10,815 bases of DNA from Baffinella frigidus. Lineage: Eukaryota > Cryptophyceae > Cryptomonadales > Baffinellaceae. The position numbers were made by a program, and so were the translations under genes. Of the stretch, positions 9,191-10,815 are shown one piece after another (the stretch's first letter is position 1; the number at the start of each line of letters is the position of its first letter). The stretch lies in the NCBI GenBank assembly GCA_026770585.1, contig MU648583.1, forward strand, positions 1 to 10,815, written 5' to 3'. Below the pieces are notes generated by a model, which had not been told where the DNA came from, did not search any database, and worked only from the letters and a program-made list of their open reading frames with translations.

Positions 9191-9813
9191 GACCTGCTAA
9201 AGAACTGAGGCAGGAGCGACTGGCGAAGGGCCTCGGTGGACGCTGACTGACAACCCATATAGATGACATCGTCATCCGAGTCCGACTCCGAGCTCTCCTC
9301 CTCAGAGGGCTCCTCCTCCTCCTCTTCCTCCTCGAGAGCCTCCCCGCAGGCGGACCCTGAGTCGAAATGCGACCCCTGCTGATCCTCATCAGACTCCTCC
9401 TCCACCTCAACCCGGGGAACGCAGATGCGAGGAGCTACGGACCTCTTAACCCGGCAGGAAAGAGGCTCATCCTCAGAGGAGCCCTCGTCCTCGGAATCTA
9501 CCGGGCGAGACAGCCTCTTGCGACCCCTGAGAGAATCGTCCTCCTCTGACTCGACTCCAGACTCGTAACCTGAGAGAGGCAGAAGCATCGGACCCCCTAC
9601 CGACCCGACCAGGAGGCGAATGGCCGCCCGACGCGCCACCAGGCGGAGGGAGCGAGCCCGGGCAGTCCTAACTTTGACCAGCTTGGCCACCTCCCGACAG
9701 ATCTGAACCGACCTCTGATCCCTAAACATGGCAGACTGAAGCGGGGCGCTCTCGTGCTCCCCCATCTCGCTAGCCTCGCAAGGCACCTCGTACTTGTTGA
9801 ACTGGAGAGGCAT
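9187..9813 (-). CDS. Acidic Ser/Glu-rich nuclear regulator-like protein, 208 aa
   Basis: Starts at ATG 9813-9811 with A at -3, about 50 bases downstream of a perfect TATA box, so this start is well supported. Residues 30-70 form a probable amphipathic, basic helix rich in Val, Arg, Leu and Ala. A short basic run, GRKR (97-100), may be a nuclear signal. From residue 82 to 183 there are four acidic Ser/Glu/Asp blocks with many CK2-type sites, the longest holding eight consecutive Glu at 161-168. It ends in DDDVIYM (180-186), which resembles a SUMO-interacting motif beside an acidic, phosphorylatable stretch. I recognise no homologous family. It may be an early transcription regulator or a histone/chromatin-binding protein. 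It is convergent with the giant gene, and its stop lies inside a GTAAGT donor, so a second isoform is likely. Confidence 0.8.
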   Translation of the reverse strand: MPLQFNKYEVPCEASEMGEHESAPLQSAMFRDQRSVQICREVAKLVKVRTARARSLRLVARRAAIRLLVGSVGGPMLLPLSGYESGVESEEDDSLRGRKRLSRPVDSEDEGSSEDEPLSCRVKRSVAPRICVPRVEVEEESDEDQQGSHFDSGSACGEALEEEEEEEEPSEEESSESDSDDDVIYMGCQSASTEALRQSLLPQFFSRS

Positions 9814-9846
9814 GCTTAAAAAGCGTGGCAGTGATTGATTTCAGTG

Positions 9847-9866
9847 AAGAGATTTCCGGATCTCTT
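9847..9866. promoter_or_regulatory. 20-bp inverted repeat over the transcription start, operator-like
   Basis: AAGAGAT (9847-9853) and ATCTCTT (9860-9866) are perfect 7-bp arms around TTCCGG. The repeat overlaps the edge of the TATA box and ends just before the expected start near 9840. That is where a dimeric repressor would block initiation. The spacer also resembles an Ets core (CCGGAA). No regulator is assigned. Confidence 0.45.
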
Positions 9867-9871
9867 ATATA
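9864..9871 (-). promoter_or_regulatory. TATA box (TATATAAG) of the acidic gene
   Basis: The minus strand reads TATATAAG from 9871 to 9864. A start about 30 bases downstream would fall near 9840, giving a 5' leader of roughly 25-30 bases before ATG 9813. A CCGTTA (TAACGG) motif lies at 9883-9888, about 12 bases upstream of the box. This is the clearest promoter in the window. Confidence 0.75.
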
Positions 9872-9970
9872 CCCTCCGAAAACCGTTACACTCATTATCA
9901 GTCAACTCACGTGCCAACTACTACGCCCCCCTGATTCACAACGATTTGGAAAACGGCGTAGTAACGTTGC

Positions 9971-9996
9971 GTAACGCCTAACGGCTACTAAAACTC
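9971..9996. repeat. 26-bp direct repeat, copy 1
   Basis: Matches 10041-10066 with one mismatch and a 70-bp period. It contains a TAACG plus TAACGG pair separated by two bases. The following 40 bp are similar but diverged between copies (both contain a GTAAC/GTTAC-type element), so the ancestral unit was probably about 70 bp. Confidence 0.8.
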
Positions 9997-10040
9997 GGGA
10001 CCAGCATAACAAACCTTGTTACAGGATGATCACTCAATCC

Positions 10041-10066
10041 GTAACGCCTAACGGCTACTGAAACTC
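10041..10066. repeat. 26-bp direct repeat, copy 2
   Basis: Second copy of the repeat at 9971-9996, differing by A to G at the 20th base. The paired TAACG motifs are intact, suggesting they are the conserved functional part. Confidence 0.8.
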
Positions 10067-10118
10067 CGAACTAACGTAACCTACTTTGTAACGTCTGACC
10101 GTTACGACTCTGTATGTA

Positions 10119-10131
10119 AAACAATTTGTTT
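10119..10131. repeat. AT-rich 13-bp palindrome
   Basis: AAACAA-T-TTGTTT is a perfect odd palindrome, followed by TAAAAAA. It is the most AT-rich spot in an otherwise GC-rich element and lies inside the TAACG array. It is a candidate DNA-unwinding element if this is a replication origin. Confidence 0.4.
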
Positions 10132-10222
10132 AAAAAACCAAAGCCACCAACCACCAGGTACCTTGAGCGGAGGAACCCCTTTTTTTAACGAGAAGTGGAT
10201 CACTCTAAGGGATCAACTAACG

Positions 10223-10658
10223 GGCACATTTTTGTCTACGACCCCGATGTTCCCTAATATCAAACTCTTACCTAGTGTAAGACTTCCAAAACAAAACGGT
10301 CTTACCTTTAACCGACATCCTCCCCATCTTCTTCAGGAAGAACCTTTCCGCAGGTACGGATATCCATAATCCCTTTATACTAAAACTCCACTCCTGGCCC
10401 TTTTCACTTTAGGACCGTACTCGCTCCCTACACAAAACCTATACTCTCTCAACCCGTCTAAGCTAAGCAATAAGCGATCCTTAAAAGGACAGTTACAACT
10501 TCTTTCGTCCTTAGCGCAGGAGAACTCGGAGCCTCGAACCAAGGCCGACCTCCAGGACGCTCCAGGCCTCCGGAAGCCTCCGCTCCTCTCAGAAGTGACT
10601 ACCTCTTGGCGTCTCGAGCGAGGGTGAGAGACGAGGCTGAGACGTTAGGTTATGAGGA
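10223..10658. other. Non-coding control-region remainder
   Basis: No credible gene is seen; the longest plus frame here starts at TTG and is 68 codons. CTTAC (10267-10271), GTAAGAC (10277-10283) and GTCTTAC (10299-10305) form overlapping inverted repeats. On the minus strand they also read as two GGTAAG donor-like sites. TTCTTC-AG-GAAGAA lies at about 10328-10341. A weak TTTATAC near 10374 could serve a plus transcript. On the minus strand GGTTCGAGGCT (10540-10530) resembles a Pol III B box, with a TTTT near 10483, but no good A box. CGTCTC/GAGACG at 10610-10615/10628-10633 forms another hairpin. Confidence 0.4.
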
Positions 10659-10732
10659 CGTCGGGCTGACCCGGGAGCCTCAGCAGGCTCCTGGGTAAAC
10701 TTAAGAAAGTATCAACTTAAGGAAGCCCGACG
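10659..10732. other. Three-way-junction fold, candidate structured RNA or cruciform
   Basis: The stretch can fold as a compact three-way junction. P1 pairs CGTCGGGCT (10659-10667) with AGCCCGACG (10724-10732), 9 of 9. P2 pairs 10669-10680 with 10685-10696, 12 pairs including one G.U, closed by the 4-base loop CAGC. P3 pairs CTTAAG at 10700-10705 with CTTAAG at 10716-10721. Linkers are only 1-3 bases. The single G.U pair fits RNA slightly better than a DNA cruciform. A second hairpin follows at 20-33. No known RNA family is recognised; function and transcribed strand are unknown. Confidence 0.5.
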
Positions 10733-10815
10733 CTCTGAAGACTTACGAAAGTCAACCTGTGGGAAAATGTAACGTGACCAAATGAAGGGGCGGAGGAAAA
10801 GGGCTCCAAGGTTCC
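10721..10815. repeat. Terminal direct repeat, copy 2 (circle join)
   Basis: Exact copy of bases 1-95 with no mismatch. It is best treated as the same locus seen twice rather than as a second copy, with position 10720 joining position 1. Confidence 0.9.

Larger units (their letters stand above)
9884..10222. promoter_or_regulatory. Array of eleven TAACG/CGTTA motifs, candidate origin/enhancer
   Basis: TAACG occurs at 9962, 9972, 9979, 10042, 10049, 10072, 10089, 10186 and 10218, and CGTTA at 9884 and 10100. Chance predicts fewer than one in this length. Five copies are TAACGG (9979, 10049, 10218 and, inverted, 9883-9888 and 10099-10104), which fits the Myb consensus YAACKG. The array sits upstream of the minus TATA box and next to an AT-rich palindrome, as in viral enhancer/origin regions. 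The binder could be a host Myb protein or a protein encoded here. Confidence 0.6.

Noticed and set aside
8823-9410. Minus-strand 195-codon frame overlapping the acidic gene
   Set aside because: Its first part is Arg-rich because Glu codons are read one base out of frame. Only the part below 8995 is kept, as a possible spliced exon.
10530-10540. Pol III B box-like GGTTCGAGGCT on the minus strand (tRNA or VA/EBER-like RNA)
   Set aside because: One box alone is weak; no A box at suitable distance and no cloverleaf could be drawn. The similar GGTTCCACGCG at 91-101 (+) has the same problem.
10700-10732. Resemblance to conserved rRNA strings (AACTTAAGGAA...GACG) and, at 10345, to the 18S 3' end
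   Set aside because: The matches are short and gapped, and no neighbouring rRNA sequence is present.
1-10815. Ribozyme, group I intron, geminivirus/circovirus nonanucleotide, reverse transcriptase, LxCxE and J-domain signatures
   Set aside because: Looked for by eye on both strands; no complete set of conserved elements was found. An isolated HPD near residue 1550 and isolated CTGATGA-like strings lack their required context.

Overview
The window reads as one complete circular (or tandemly repeated) eukaryotic DNA element. Bases 1-95 are repeated exactly at 10721-10815, so the unit is about 10,720 bp and everything can be read across the join. A perfect TATA box, a consensus GTAAGT splice donor, good Kozak contexts and the lack of bacterial ribosome-binding sites all point to a eukaryotic nucleus. 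I cannot name the host. I recognise no known virus family, plasmid or transposon: there is no capsid, polymerase, helicase, HUH Rep, integrase or reverse transcriptase motif and no rRNA or tRNA.

Layout. (1) 9814-10720 plus about 1-120 is a control region. It holds a TATA promoter firing leftward, an array of eleven TAACG/CGTTA motifs including a 26-bp direct repeat, an AT-rich palindrome, several inverted repeats, and a strongly foldable segment spanning the circle join. (2) About 121-2201 is a very C- and A-rich, T-poor leader without a convincing gene. Within it, 1520-1790 has a different base composition and carries hairpins and a possible small first exon ending at a splice donor. (3) 2202-8768 (+) is one huge intronless frame of 2188 residues. 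It appears to be built from about seven winged-helix-like modules, five CxxC...H...C zinc-finger-like motifs, one Cys-rich knuckle and a basic region. (4) 8769-9186 is the convergent intergenic stretch. (5) 9187-9813 (-) encodes a 208-residue, very acidic, probably nuclear protein. Its stop codon lies inside a GTAAGT donor, so spliced and unspliced products are likely.

Taken together (inference): a small early-type acidic regulator and a giant DNA-binding protein are transcribed towards each other around a circle from a shared control/origin-like region. This resembles the plan of small circular DNA tumour viruses or a nuclear plasmid, but with unfamiliar proteins. The alternative is one unit of a genomic macrosatellite array that assembled as a circle. 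The most interesting parts are the repeated winged-helix/zinc-finger giant and the TAACG array that it, the acidic protein or a host Myb-type factor might bind.
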